Shown one piece after another: positions 17,101 through 24,629 of a stretch of DNA of 64,000 nt. Numbering within the stretch: the stretch's first letter is position 1; every line of letters starts with the position of its first letter. This stretch comes from VXYK01 sp965221585. Its GTDB lineage: Bacteria > Actinomycetota > Acidimicrobiia > Acidimicrobiales > Aldehydirespiratoraceae. A program made the translations under genes and the position numbers. Where the stretch lies: NCBI GenBank assembly GCA_965221585.1, contig OZ244898.1, forward strand, positions 2,170,001-2,234,000, written 5' to 3'. Under the pieces are notes generated by a model. That model saw only the letters and a list, made by a program, of their open reading frames with translations. It searched no databases and had not been told where the DNA came from.

Positions 17101-18309
17101 GAAATCCGCGACTTCCGTCTCGGTCTCCTCCGGTCGGTTTCCGTGCGATTGCCTGTCGCCCAACTGCCACTAGCGGACGACCTCCTCCTACTCGTGTCGA
17201 GGCACCCAGATACGGCCCCGCTCAAGAAACTGGTCACTCAGAAACTCCGATCAAAAAGCATGACCGACGCGCAACGGGTTCGGTGGATGACCCTCGACGC
17301 GATCATGAACGGTGGCGAAGCACTGGGATTACTCGATGATTTCATCGGTTCGAACGCGAAGCGTGCCAACCAACTTGCAGAGTTCCTCCGCGCCGAGCAC
17401 TACCCATCAAATGCGTTTATCGGTCGTTTGTTCAGCGACGATTCATGCGCAACGCTGCACACGCTGATTGGCATCGTCGGACGACACTTCCGACCACGTG
17501 AGATCAAGAGCGGAAAGGCCGTGTGGATCGGACCAGCCGAGAGGATGTCGGATCTCGTCTATCAGTGGATCAACGATCTCGGAGGAAAACCGACCGAGGA
17601 GGCGGGCGTGGCGTTGAATGCCCTCATTGCCGATGAGCGGCTAAGCGCCTGGCACAACAAGATGGCGTACTTTCGCAATCGACAGCGGCGACTCCATCGG
17701 GATGCGTCATACGCGCCGCTGGACGTGTCCGATATCCTTGGTCTGCTCCGCAACGGCCCCCCGGCCAATGTCGCCGACCTGGCCGTCCTTCTCGACGAGC
17801 GACTTCGAGACATCGGGAGCTACATCCGAGGTGACAACTCCGATCCGTGGAGGCAGTTCTGGGCGGACGACCAGAACACACAACCCAAAAGGCCCAAGCA
17901 CGAGGACAGTTGTCGGGACGCCCTGCTGGGCATGTTGCGCAACCGGCTACCCACTGGAGTCGATGCCGAACCGGAAGGACATTATGCCGCTGATTGTCGA
18001 GTTGACATCCGGGTTGCGTCCAAGGATTTCAACATTCCCATCGAGATCAAAAAGAACTCTCACGCCGAACTTTGGACTGCAATCCAAGACCAACTCATTG
18101 ACAAGTACACGACCGGCCGCAACACGGGGGATTACGGCATCTATGTGGTGCTCTGGTTCGGTTCGGAAGCAAGCGGTTATCCGCGCCACCCCACCGACCA
18201 TGACCGACCAAAGACGCCCGAGGAACTTGCTCACAGGCTCAACGAGTCCTTGAGTCATGAACAGCGCCGAACGATTAGCGTCGTCGTACTCGACGTTACC
18301 AAGCCGTAG
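14131..18309 (+). CDS. Large NACHT/STAND-like NTPase with C-terminal nuclease core
   Basis: A 1392-residue protein. The N-terminal NTPase has a P-loop GEPGAGKT (residues 43-50) and NACHT-like Walker B FIDGLDE (89-95). A winged-helix-like part follows, with ...YSPKHRQITEYLAAAHI resembling the ARC2/NACHT C-terminal text. A very long alpha-helical region (about 350-1200) looks like a sensor solenoid. The C-terminal domain has CRVDIRV (Asp1292) followed by PIEIKK (Glu1305, Lys1307) and a downstream Gln-Leu in AIQDQLIDKYT, the pattern of a PD-(D/E)xK nuclease. Avs and bNACHT antiphage proteins share the NTPase-sensor-effector plan, but there the effector is usually N-terminal. This one has it at the C terminus, coupled to a DUF4143 ATPase gene. 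Function in defence is inferred from architecture and island context. Confidence 0.8.
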   Translation: MTKRNLIPRTCTEVATDDSVLASLEGPQPLSAFRDVPAYVLLGEPGAGKTTEFERECEALGDQAERISARRFAKADIAAHREWRDNVLFIDGLDETRAGGRQATEALDEIAERLEQLGSPRFRLSCRAADWLGPVDRSPLAKISSDGRVVVLRLDPLNRFDVREYLTGQLPITDPANFIFEAESRGLGSLLDNPLTLQLLITATNSDGWPSTRRETFEGFCRRLAQELSSTHPSSAQAHPPEPILAAAGRLCAIQLLTGAEGFMLAPTATNSEFIPVAEVSADIAKALTLTDFEILDVFATSLFAPVGEQSYSPKHRQITEYLAAAHISHLVETGNISEGRVLTALTSRIDGSVVTDLRGLAAWLATLCSEARRELIASDPVGMGLYGDVSGWSIDDRVALLNSLIAQAKPEDLWGVRWFDKTKHRYRDATAWGFRNLCKPEMADVLEEYLRPPLLDAVPGHILELLLRSLAEIEDGWRDHLYKLVLHVRQLALGTTTHPEVRLAALLAFARIEPSPSEKQATLRDALEAVRESRFADPDDEIAGSLLRILYPHAIGPDRIWEYASLLHRGPSAKNRDFWRYVLCDETPADELPNLLDNFADDAERLWPVLAGAFAEEGLRKLLVRTLREIGHQTDPERLYRWIAAVTSQGPTTTRDENAELREWLGDNDAITQQLLRIEIARSTGDEASFHERHVLRELWLATHLPDFVEWCAQQARAQVEIDWDMACAFLEAPLRHGYWLETSGDLIQRLRSALANDSELLGHLNEHLVPSKTQPEDHEVVRRLRQQTNKKLAEYEQKRLQRQSEWRVLIQASDKELASPSFPAQNLHTLALAYFGLLIPVTDLSDPRERLMELIGDHTELIDAVIGALRDAPLRADLPTVERTTELITDSKHDWLAFPVLAGLAIRESEKSLDDRPLSDDIRRKALAIYSGVALMPSDKPAWPKRWLRADPTLVLDVLHRCSIAAVKRGDTHLSMLNWLDEVDDLDDEIRDFRLGLLRSVSVRLPVAQLPLADDLLLLVSRHPDTAPLKKLVTQKLRSKSMTDAQRVRWMTLDAIMNGGEALGLLDDFIGSNAKRANQLAEFLRAEHYPSNAFIGRLFSDDSCATLHTLIGIVGRHFRPREIKSGKAVWIGPAERMSDLVYQWINDLGGKPTEEAGVALNALIADERLSAWHNKMAYFRNRQRRLHRDASYAPLDVSDILGLLRNGPPANVADLAVLLDERLRDIGSYIRGDNSDPWRQFWADDQNTQPKRPKHEDSCRDALLGMLRNRLPTGVDAEPEGHYAADCRVDIRVASKDFNIPIEIKKNSHAELWTAIQDQLIDKYTTGRNTGDYGIYVVLWFGSEASGYPRHPTDHDRPKTPEELAHRLNESLSHEQRRTISVVVLDVTKP

Positions 18310-18421
18310 AACCCGAAACGATATACCATGGGAGTCATTCATCCACATCACCCTCGGTGCGTGCTACCAACCTCTATGTCCACGACACCTAGGCGATCAA
18401 GGACATAGCGGTCATCGCGTC

Positions 18422-21400
18422 TCAATCGAGCTGGACCCTGACTTCAAGTTCAACGACTGTCCCCTCGTCATTTGTCTTTCCGGCTGTTGCCACCAGTTCA
18501 AATCCGGTGTCAACAAGCACGGCGAGGTGCCGGTGTCCCGATGCTTGGATCCGGCCGACTAACCCGCCGTCTCTGTTGATGGCGACAAGAGGCTGCGGCC
18601 GTTCGTCGGTGTCGGCAAAAACAATTCGAAGGTCCATTCCCTCCAAGATGATCCCAGTGGCCTCAAACCCGATGGTGCGGCTCTCACCGGCGAGCAGGGA
18701 CGCGCCAATCGCCGCTGAAGGGTCGTGCGCAAAGTAGAGCAGGTCGGACACTTCGGCAGGGCCAGCGTCGAAGTGTGCTCTCCAGCGAACTGGCCCCATT
18801 TGTGCGAGCCAACGTCGCAAGTCGGCAACCGAGAAACCCTCGTCAGCCGCCCTTGCACCGACTGCGGTCGCGATGCGCCGTGAACGGATGCCGCGCATGA
18901 GGAGCGACAGAGCTTCAGGGCCGGGGACGCCGTAGTGAATGTGAGCGGGAACCGACGGGTTTACCTCGTCGACGCGGCCAGAGTTGATCCATTCAAGGAT
19001 GGTTCCGAGGGCAAACGGAAGATGGTGCTCGCATATACGAGCGAGGAAGGTGCTGAGCTGTTCGAATCGGAACGCGTCATCGTCGCCGCCTTGTACCTCA
19101 TGGAGGTGGGTAGTGGCCAGGTCCTGGAGCGAAACTCCTCGCACCCAGTCCAAGACCAAGGCTCGCAAGTCGACTGCAATTTCCTCGATGCGGCCGTAGC
19201 GGCGCCGCTTGAACCGATAGTCCCTTGGGTCAACCAAGCTCAGCAGTTGCCCCAGGGCGTCGCCTCCGAGGATCGTTGCAATGAGTACAACCGGATCATC
19301 GCGTTCGGCGGGCGTCAGATCCTCGATGGCCGCAGTAGCGTGTTCCGCGACAGCTTCGAGCACGACGTTGGCAGATAGCCGTATGCCGCTTCTGGCCCAC
19401 CGCTGGCGCCGGAGCGGAGCCGCTACCTCGTAAGAAGCTGCTGCCCTTGCGGCGATAGCTTCCCAGCGGCTTTGGACCTGAGCAGGCAGTTGATGCCATG
19501 CAAGGGTCTCCCTGATTCCTACGATGACCTTGTCGCGACGGTCATCGGGGCTTAGGACATCCGCGGCATCGGCGAGATACCAGCAGTACGCCAAGAAGCC
19601 GTCGACTATGCCAGGCACGTTCTGCAGGACTAGAGCAGCTGTTTCGTGGACAAGCGTCTCGTATTGGCCGAGCTGCTCCAACGCAGAGCTAGCTGCGAGG
19701 GTGCTTTGAACCTCGAGTTGCTGGTCGAGTTCAATGAGCGCTTGACGTGGCGGCGGTGCGCCGTATTCGTAGTTGACTACTACCCACCCTTCGGTCTCTC
19801 GGCCGGCACGCCCCGCGCGGCCCGCGGCGTTCATCAATCCTGCTGAGTCGATCAGTTCGTGGAATTCGGTGCCGTCAAAATAGCCTCGCTCTGAGACGAT
19901 GACAGTGCGAACGGGCAAGTTGATGCCCTCGGTAAGGGTGCTTGTTGCACAGATGATGTCGATCGCGCCCTGCCGCATCGCATCTTCGATCTCGGCTTGG
20001 ATGTCAGTTGGCAACGCCGCATGGTGATAGGCCACCCCCCGGCGAAGGGCCATTACCAGACTGTGTGTAGGACCCATTCGCTGCTCGGCCAGCTGAACGA
20101 TTGGTAGGGTCTTTTGGCTCTCTTGCCTGGTGCTGGCGATTTCTGCGGCCATCCTCTCGGCTTTGCTTCTGGTGGAGTGCACCGTGAGCACCGGGCCTGA
20201 TCTTGCGGCTAGCCGCACGATGGGCAGAAGTTGCTGGGGTCGCGTCGGGCGCGTTTCCCTGCCACTAGGCGTAACGGCGAGTTGGCCGACCGGGGCTTTG
20301 CGGTTGGCGATCGCCGCACCCTCGTCGACGTACAGACTGACGATCCCGTAGAGGTCGGTGACAGTGCGACTCACTTTTTCCTTCCCCACGGGTGGGCGTG
20401 TTCTTGTGGACGACTTGTCCGGAACCGTGGTGTAGGTGGCGTGAAGTCGTCGAGGTCCGCGCCAAGTATTCGTCTCCGCTGTTCGGGTGCCCTCCGTTCC
20501 CAGCCAGGTGTGGACGCTTGCCGTACCTCCAAGTGCCGCCGAGAGCAAGAAGATCCGATGATCAGTGTGAGCGGTGAGAGAGTTGAGCCTGGAGATCACA
20601 GTCTCAAACGACCAACCCCGAGTGTCATCATCGACTAAGTGCGCTTCGTCGAGCACGAACAGCCCGAACTCTGCAAGCAACTCCTGCTCGCCCGCGCGGA
20701 GGCGGGATGCGAGCTTTTCCGGGGTCATGACGACGACGTCGGCAGAATTGACTTGAAGATGCCCGAGCGGGCCGCCGTCGGCGGTAGAGCCCCTTAACGC
20801 CCAAAGTCTGCGGTCCAGCCCTTCGCGGATTTCTCGGCAAAGGCTGTGGCTAGGCGCGACGAAGCACACCTTGGTGCCAGCCACAACAATGTGGTGGGCG
20901 ACCAGCAGCTGAGCGAGCAGCGTCTTGCCCGCGCTCGTGGGAAACGCAAGAACCGCTCGATTCACATCTGCGCGAAGCGGGCTACGATCCAGATCGGCGA
21001 GCAGTTGGACCTGCGGTGGCCAGAGCGTCATGACCGGGGGGTCGCCGAGTGTCATCGCCTGCCCTACACCGGGTGGCGTGTCGTCCGGGAGAATTGCCCA
21101 AACCGACGAGTTTCCGAAGTCGGCGCAGAGATCTACTAGGTGGGCGGCCACCCATCGGGAGTCGAGGTCCCGGTAGGACGCCGGGTTGTTCGCCGCCTGA
21201 GCGAAAACCTGGCTGGCTTCATCAAGGGAGTCGGACTCGCCGTAAGCGAGGTACCGCTGCAGCAGTCGGATGCCATCAATGACTCCTACTGCACTGGCCA
21301 ACCCGGTATCCGACAGTTCCGTGCCAGGCAAGGAGAGCTGGATGGCTTGAGCCTGTATCGTAAGCGAGCGCTGAAGCGTCATCGTGGCGCGTCGGTCGAG

Positions 21401-21850
21401 TGCGAGCATGGCGCAACCGAGCTCAAGCGATGCTCGCCCTGGATCGGTAGCCAACACAGCGGATGGGGAAGGCAGCCGACGACCTAAGGCAGCCGCATTG
21501 GGGGTTCTGTCGCCACGGATCGCGCTGACCTGTGCAGCGAACGTATAGACGAGCTGATGGCCCGGGTCGATTTCTTCAGCTTGGAGCGCGAGGTCGAAGA
21601 TGTGGGCCGCGACTACGTTTGCTTGAATCTGGCGTTCGGGCTCGTAGATGCCGAGCTCCAGACGGGCCGTGCCCACGTGGTGGAGGTTCCAAGCCGTTTC
21701 AAGGAGTTGATCACCGACTTCTAACTCCGATCGAAAGAACGCCGCCACCTCTGCGTCAGCCAACATCCCACGCAATTGTTCTGGCGTGGGGAGGTTGGCC
21801 GTCTCATCGAGTGCGCCAGCCAGCAACCCGAGGTTCAAAGCCCGGTCCAT
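18422..21850 (-). CDS. SF2 DEAD/DEAH-box helicase, HamB-like
   Basis: A 1142-residue superfamily 2 helicase. Motif I is FPTSAGKT (residues 303-310), motif II DEAH (401-404), motif III SAA, and motif VI lies in the NAAGRAGRAGRE stretch, a Ski2/HelQ-like signature. Around 300 residues with no recognised motif precede the helicase core, and a long C-terminal region follows. The ATG comes immediately after the TAG of the upstream HamA-like nuclease gene with no gap, so the two are a coupled operon. A small nuclease of DUF1837 type followed by a large SF2 helicase is the Hachiman (HamA-HamB) arrangement. AbpAB is a related alternative. Convergent with the 1392-aa gene. Confidence 0.82.
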   Translation of the reverse strand: MDRALNLGLLAGALDETANLPTPEQLRGMLADAEVAAFFRSELEVGDQLLETAWNLHHVGTARLELGIYEPERQIQANVVAAHIFDLALQAEEIDPGHQLVYTFAAQVSAIRGDRTPNAAALGRRLPSPSAVLATDPGRASLELGCAMLALDRRATMTLQRSLTIQAQAIQLSLPGTELSDTGLASAVGVIDGIRLLQRYLAYGESDSLDEASQVFAQAANNPASYRDLDSRWVAAHLVDLCADFGNSSVWAILPDDTPPGVGQAMTLGDPPVMTLWPPQVQLLADLDRSPLRADVNRAVLAFPTSAGKTLLAQLLVAHHIVVAGTKVCFVAPSHSLCREIREGLDRRLWALRGSTADGGPLGHLQVNSADVVVMTPEKLASRLRAGEQELLAEFGLFVLDEAHLVDDDTRGWSFETVISRLNSLTAHTDHRIFLLSAALGGTASVHTWLGTEGTRTAETNTWRGPRRLHATYTTVPDKSSTRTRPPVGKEKVSRTVTDLYGIVSLYVDEGAAIANRKAPVGQLAVTPSGRETRPTRPQQLLPIVRLAARSGPVLTVHSTRSKAERMAAEIASTRQESQKTLPIVQLAEQRMGPTHSLVMALRRGVAYHHAALPTDIQAEIEDAMRQGAIDIICATSTLTEGINLPVRTVIVSERGYFDGTEFHELIDSAGLMNAAGRAGRAGRETEGWVVVNYEYGAPPPRQALIELDQQLEVQSTLAASSALEQLGQYETLVHETAALVLQNVPGIVDGFLAYCWYLADAADVLSPDDRRDKVIVGIRETLAWHQLPAQVQSRWEAIAARAAASYEVAAPLRRQRWARSGIRLSANVVLEAVAEHATAAIEDLTPAERDDPVVLIATILGGDALGQLLSLVDPRDYRFKRRRYGRIEEIAVDLRALVLDWVRGVSLQDLATTHLHEVQGGDDDAFRFEQLSTFLARICEHHLPFALGTILEWINSGRVDEVNPSVPAHIHYGVPGPEALSLLMRGIRSRRIATAVGARAADEGFSVADLRRWLAQMGPVRWRAHFDAGPAEVSDLLYFAHDPSAAIGASLLAGESRTIGFEATGIILEGMDLRIVFADTDERPQPLVAINRDGGLVGRIQASGHRHLAVLVDTGFELVATAGKTNDEGTVVELEVRVQLD

Positions 21851-22681
21851 CTAGTCGATGCCCTTGCAGATCTCGTCGCGCACCTCCGACGCGAAGCCCG
21901 CGAGGTCGGTGACCTTGATGATGAGCCCTTCGCGGTGCTCCGGCGTCGGCAAGTGTTCGAAGGCCTCTTGGAGGCCCCGAAATGGTCGTTTCGGCAATGC
22001 GCGATCAACTCCAGTGCCCACCGATACCCCAACGCCTCCAACCGGATCATTGGTCGTCCAGCGCTTCACGATCGTTCCTGCCAACTGCTGGATTCGCTGA
22101 TCGTCGCTGAGCTGCAACGGCTTGGACATCCTCGCCAGGTACTCCGGTCCGTTCGACTTCAGTTGGTCAGAGGCCGCGGTAACTACCGCACCGAAGGACT
22201 TCGCGACCGACGAATACTGCTTCGACTCCCACAGACGGAATCCGAGACTCGGTGCATTGAGGTCGTAGATCGACAAGCCGTCGCCGCCATGGTCGATGAC
22301 CGAGAAGTGCTCGTGCTCCACATGAAAGGGCCTTCCCCAGCCGCCGTCCAAGTCCGTCGCCAGACAAGCCCAGAGATGTTCCACAACAGCACCTCGCAGT
22401 CGCGTGGCATTGCCAGCATCGGCAAAGTCAGCGAGCAGATACGCCTCGAGCACCTCCTTCGTGGCCGCATCGTGCGCTGGCCCGCCCTCGCTTCTGGCCT
22501 CCCACTGTTCAAAGGCCTCGGGGCATGGCTCAAGGAGTCGGCGCACAATGTCCACGGCCACTATCCGCGCCATTTGGCCGCGGTCCTTTGCCTTGATCTG
22601 AGTGTGGAACCACCACGCGTCGTTCTGGGCTACGCGGCTCAGGGTGAAGCAATCGGAAACAGCCACGGCTTCACTCGTCAC
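21851..22681 (-). CDS. HamA/DUF1837-like nuclease partner of the helicase
   Basis: 276 residues from a GTG at 22681 that overlaps the stop of the upstream 79-aa gene by 11 bp. The frame is open to 22861, but that extra text is the out-of-frame reading of the upstream gene, so the shorter start is preferred. The core reads AVVEHLW (Glu101), SVIDHGGDGLSIYD (Asp130, Asp134) and FRLWESKQY (Glu152, Lys154), a PD-(D/E)xK-type acidic set with ExK. This matches the DUF1837 fold of Hachiman HamA by pattern and by gene order. The assignment was made by eye, without a profile search. AbpA-type proteins are the closest alternative. Confidence 0.7.
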   Translation of the reverse strand: MTSEAVAVSDCFTLSRVAQNDAWWFHTQIKAKDRGQMARIVAVDIVRRLLEPCPEAFEQWEARSEGGPAHDAATKEVLEAYLLADFADAGNATRLRGAVVEHLWACLATDLDGGWGRPFHVEHEHFSVIDHGGDGLSIYDLNAPSLGFRLWESKQYSSVAKSFGAVVTAASDQLKSNGPEYLARMSKPLQLSDDQRIQQLAGTIVKRWTTNDPVGGVGVSVGTGVDRALPKRPFRGLQEAFEHLPTPEHREGLIIKVTDLAGFASEVRDEICKGID

Positions 22682-22910
22682 CGTGCTGCCCCCACTTTGC
22701 TCCGGCAACCGACAGTTGCGGCACACCCCCGAGGAGCTCGCTGGGCAATGTGCGAGCGAAATCCTCGATTGAAATGCTGTACACCACGCCAAAACCTGCG
22801 GGACATCCACGCAGCTGTGGCGACCCTGTCTGGGCGTTGCGTGCCCGCGCTTCACCCACATCTGCCAGGAAGTCAGGTGTTTCGGTCCAACGAATCATTT
22901 CGGCGCTCAC
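22671..22910 (-). CDS. Small 79-aa protein opening the HamA-helicase operon
   Basis: A GTG-started frame of 79 residues (an internal ATG gives 75), beginning MSAEMIRWTETPDFLADVGEARAR and including an amphipathic stretch VYSISIEDFARTLPSELLGGV. Family not recognised. Its stop overlaps the GTG of the HamA-like gene in GTGACGAGTGA, the usual form of translational coupling. That argues it is a real gene rather than an upstream remnant. Alternatively it could be the true N terminus of the nuclease, separated by a frameshift at the end of GGV; family text after the overlap does not demand that. Confidence 0.5.
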   Translation of the reverse strand: MSAEMIRWTETPDFLADVGEARARNAQTGSPQLRGCPAGFGVVYSISIEDFARTLPSELLGGVPQLSVAGAKWGQHGDE

Positions 22911-22987
22911 AGTGTCTTTCGCCGTTCAAGTCACAAGTATGTAGTTTGAGGGTAGCAACTCTACCGACCGAGCGTTCGTCCAGCCAC

Positions 22988-23419
22988 ATGCGGCTGGCCC
23001 AGTATCGCAACAGTCCGGTCCACTACAGGCACTTCCAGACGAAGCCCGTTCGGATGCAGCGCGCAGACCGGCAACCTGGGAAGTCGCGCACCGTCGAGGT
23101 GCTCAGGACTGAGGAGAAGGGTTCGGATGTCAATCTGGCTACGTACCTGCTGTTCGACGCGTTCAAACGTCGTTGCGACACAGCAGTCGTGGTGAGCAAC
23201 GACTCTGATCTTGCCGAAGCCATTGGAATCACGCAGTCAGAATTCGATGTCAAGGTAGGAATCGTCAACCCGCAGGCGCGAAAGACCCGCTCCCGCAAAC
23301 TGGCCAGTCTCGAATGTCTGTTCTACAAACAGGTTCCCCGCCGGTTGCTCGCAGAGACACAGTTTCTGGACATCGTCGATGGCCCCGACGGACCGATTCG
23401 CAAGCCGAATGGCTGGTAA
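22988..23419 (+). pseudogene. 5'-truncated NYN-domain (PIN-like) ribonuclease gene
   Basis: An open frame of about 143 residues from an ATG at 22988 that carries only the C-terminal two thirds of a NYN/DUF88 domain. TEEKGSDVNLATYLLFDAF, AVVVSNDSDLAEAI and VGIVNP are typical. The N-terminal strand with the first catalytic Asp (usually xxVYIDGxN) is missing; the sequence upstream of about 22975 is unrelated and belongs to the divergent operon's upstream region. Complete members of this group are RNases or toxin-like proteins of about 230 residues. The gene was probably cut when the island was assembled. It may still be expressed as a short protein. Confidence 0.75.
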
Positions 23420-23563
23420 AACCTCGAAGGCCCGCCGAAGCGGACCTTCGCCCAGCCACCGAAGCGACTGGGGGGATATGCCGACGCGCTATCCCATGAC
23501 TGAGATGATCCTCCAACACCGCCCGAAAATTGTCCCTCGTTGTGTTCGTCCGCGGCGACCAGT

Positions 23564-23760
23564 AACGCTAATCCCAGATGGCAACAACGCTCCATTGCCC
23601 CGACTTGAGAGTCACGAGGCGTGCCATGCCGTCGTCAGTGAGGAGTTGGAAACGAGCCTGGCGACAACGCCGCTCATCATCCCACCACCGTTCATAGACG
23701 AGCCACGGCCCGGCCCACCCAACAACTTCACACGAACGACCGTCGACCATCAACAAATGA
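23564..23760 (-). repeat. imuB 3'-end direct repeat, copy B (about 197 bp)
   Basis: Aligns without gaps to 25794-25990 at the end of imuB. I counted 11 mismatches in about 197 positions (about 94% identity). On the minus strand it codes for the last 65 or so ImuB residues, from MVDGRSCEVVGW to WSVVAIWD-stop, with six replacements. Identity fades at about 23760-23775, so it is a fragment with no promoter or start of its own. Confidence 0.92.
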
Positions 23761-23861
23761 CGAGCTGCTGACAGCCGATCAAGCGCACTGTCCACCCGTT
23801 CCGCATGCCGGGATGCGAAGATCGCGGCGTGCATTCGCAGATCCCCGACGCTTTCCGAGAA

Positions 23862-24629
23862 ATGGACGCCGCCGTTGTCCGAGGCGAGTTGATCATCCGC
23901 GAAGGTAGGGATGACAAAGAGTTCCATTTTCAGAGATGGGTGCAGGCTCGTCTCGCTGATGCTGGAATCGAGCATGACGATCCAGGACGTAACAGCTACC
24001 CCGACCTCACTCTTGTACACACGGCCGAGGGCATCGAGGTCAAAGGTCTCGCGACACCCGGGCGCGACGCTTCGTTTGACGGTAACAGCCAAGTTGCCCG
24101 ACCGACGCACAACGGGAGGACGATCTACTACGCGTTCGGAAGATACCCATCCGATCCTGGGGGCAACGCCTTCCCGGTTGTAGACCTAGTCGTTGTTCCC
24201 GGCTCCTTTCTCAACGCCGACGACACTTACATCCACAAGAACAAGAGCACTCGAGGCTTCGGAAGTTACGGCGATATTTTGCTTCGTGACCGCAAGATGT
24301 ACGTGATGCCGACACCAATGGCACTTCTTGATGGCGTTGAAGGCAATCGTACGCTGTTGCTACCCAAGGGAATGAACCCAGGTAAAGGGTTCCTGAAGGT
24401 AGGAGATATCGCACGCGTCGAGGTCTCAGAGGTAATGACCGGATACTCGTTCGAATTCTCAACGAACGACCTCACGGCCGTATATCGAACGAACCCGACG
24501 GCCGGGCATCAACACCAGTTCCAGGCTTGGCGCATCAACCGCGCCGAAGGACCCGGAGCAGAGGTGAAGCTGAAACAAGAACTCCGGGAACCTCGCTTGT
24601 CACACACCGAAAGTAGATTGAGTCCATGA
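23862..24629 (+). CDS. Type II restriction endonuclease, PD-(D/E)xK family
   Basis: About 255 residues from an ATG at 23862; the frame is open 19 codons further up, but the text from MDAAVVRGELIIREGRDDKEF is more protein-like. The nuclease core is visible as YPDLTLVHTAEGIEVKG with Pro47-Asp48, Glu59 and Lys61. The rest contains conserved-looking segments HNGRTIYYAFGRYP, FLNADDTYIHKNKSTRGFGSYGD and RDRKMYVMPTPMALL. Its stop overlaps the start of the C5 methyltransferase by 4 bp, which with the motif makes a cognate restriction enzyme very likely. Recognition sequence unknown. Endonuclease before methyltransferase order implies some control of relative expression. Confidence 0.85.
   Translation: MDAAVVRGELIIREGRDDKEFHFQRWVQARLADAGIEHDDPGRNSYPDLTLVHTAEGIEVKGLATPGRDASFDGNSQVARPTHNGRTIYYAFGRYPSDPGGNAFPVVDLVVVPGSFLNADDTYIHKNKSTRGFGSYGDILLRDRKMYVMPTPMALLDGVEGNRTLLLPKGMNPGKGFLKVGDIARVEVSEVMTGYSFEFSTNDLTAVYRTNPTAGHQHQFQAWRINRAEGPGAEVKLKQELREPRLSHTESRLSP

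Larger units (their letters stand above)
12773..23563. mobile_element. Defence cassette 1 between imuB-end repeats A and B
   Basis: About 10.8 kb bounded by direct repeats of the imuB 3' end. Contents: a DUF4143-type AAA ATPase with nuclease core, a 1392-aa NACHT-like NTPase with C-terminal nuclease core, a convergent three-gene operon (79-aa unknown, HamA-like nuclease, SF2 helicase), and a truncated NYN gene. No integrase, transposase or replication gene was recognised, so mobility would need a factor supplied in trans or a lost integrase. The call as a mobile unit is an inference from the repeats and the cargo. Confidence 0.65.

Noticed and set aside
18374..18408. 8-bp inverted repeat between the convergent NTPase and helicase genes
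   Set aside because: Short stem with a 19-nt loop and no U-run; too weak to call a terminator.
21776..22976. Upstream part of the long plus-strand frame ending at 23419
   Set aside because: Antisense to the HamA-like operon; only the part after about 22988 has NYN-like protein text.
23776..24110. N-terminal extension of the imuB-end fragment B into a larger minus-strand protein
   Set aside because: That part is antisense of the restriction endonuclease; only 23564-23760 is imuB-like.
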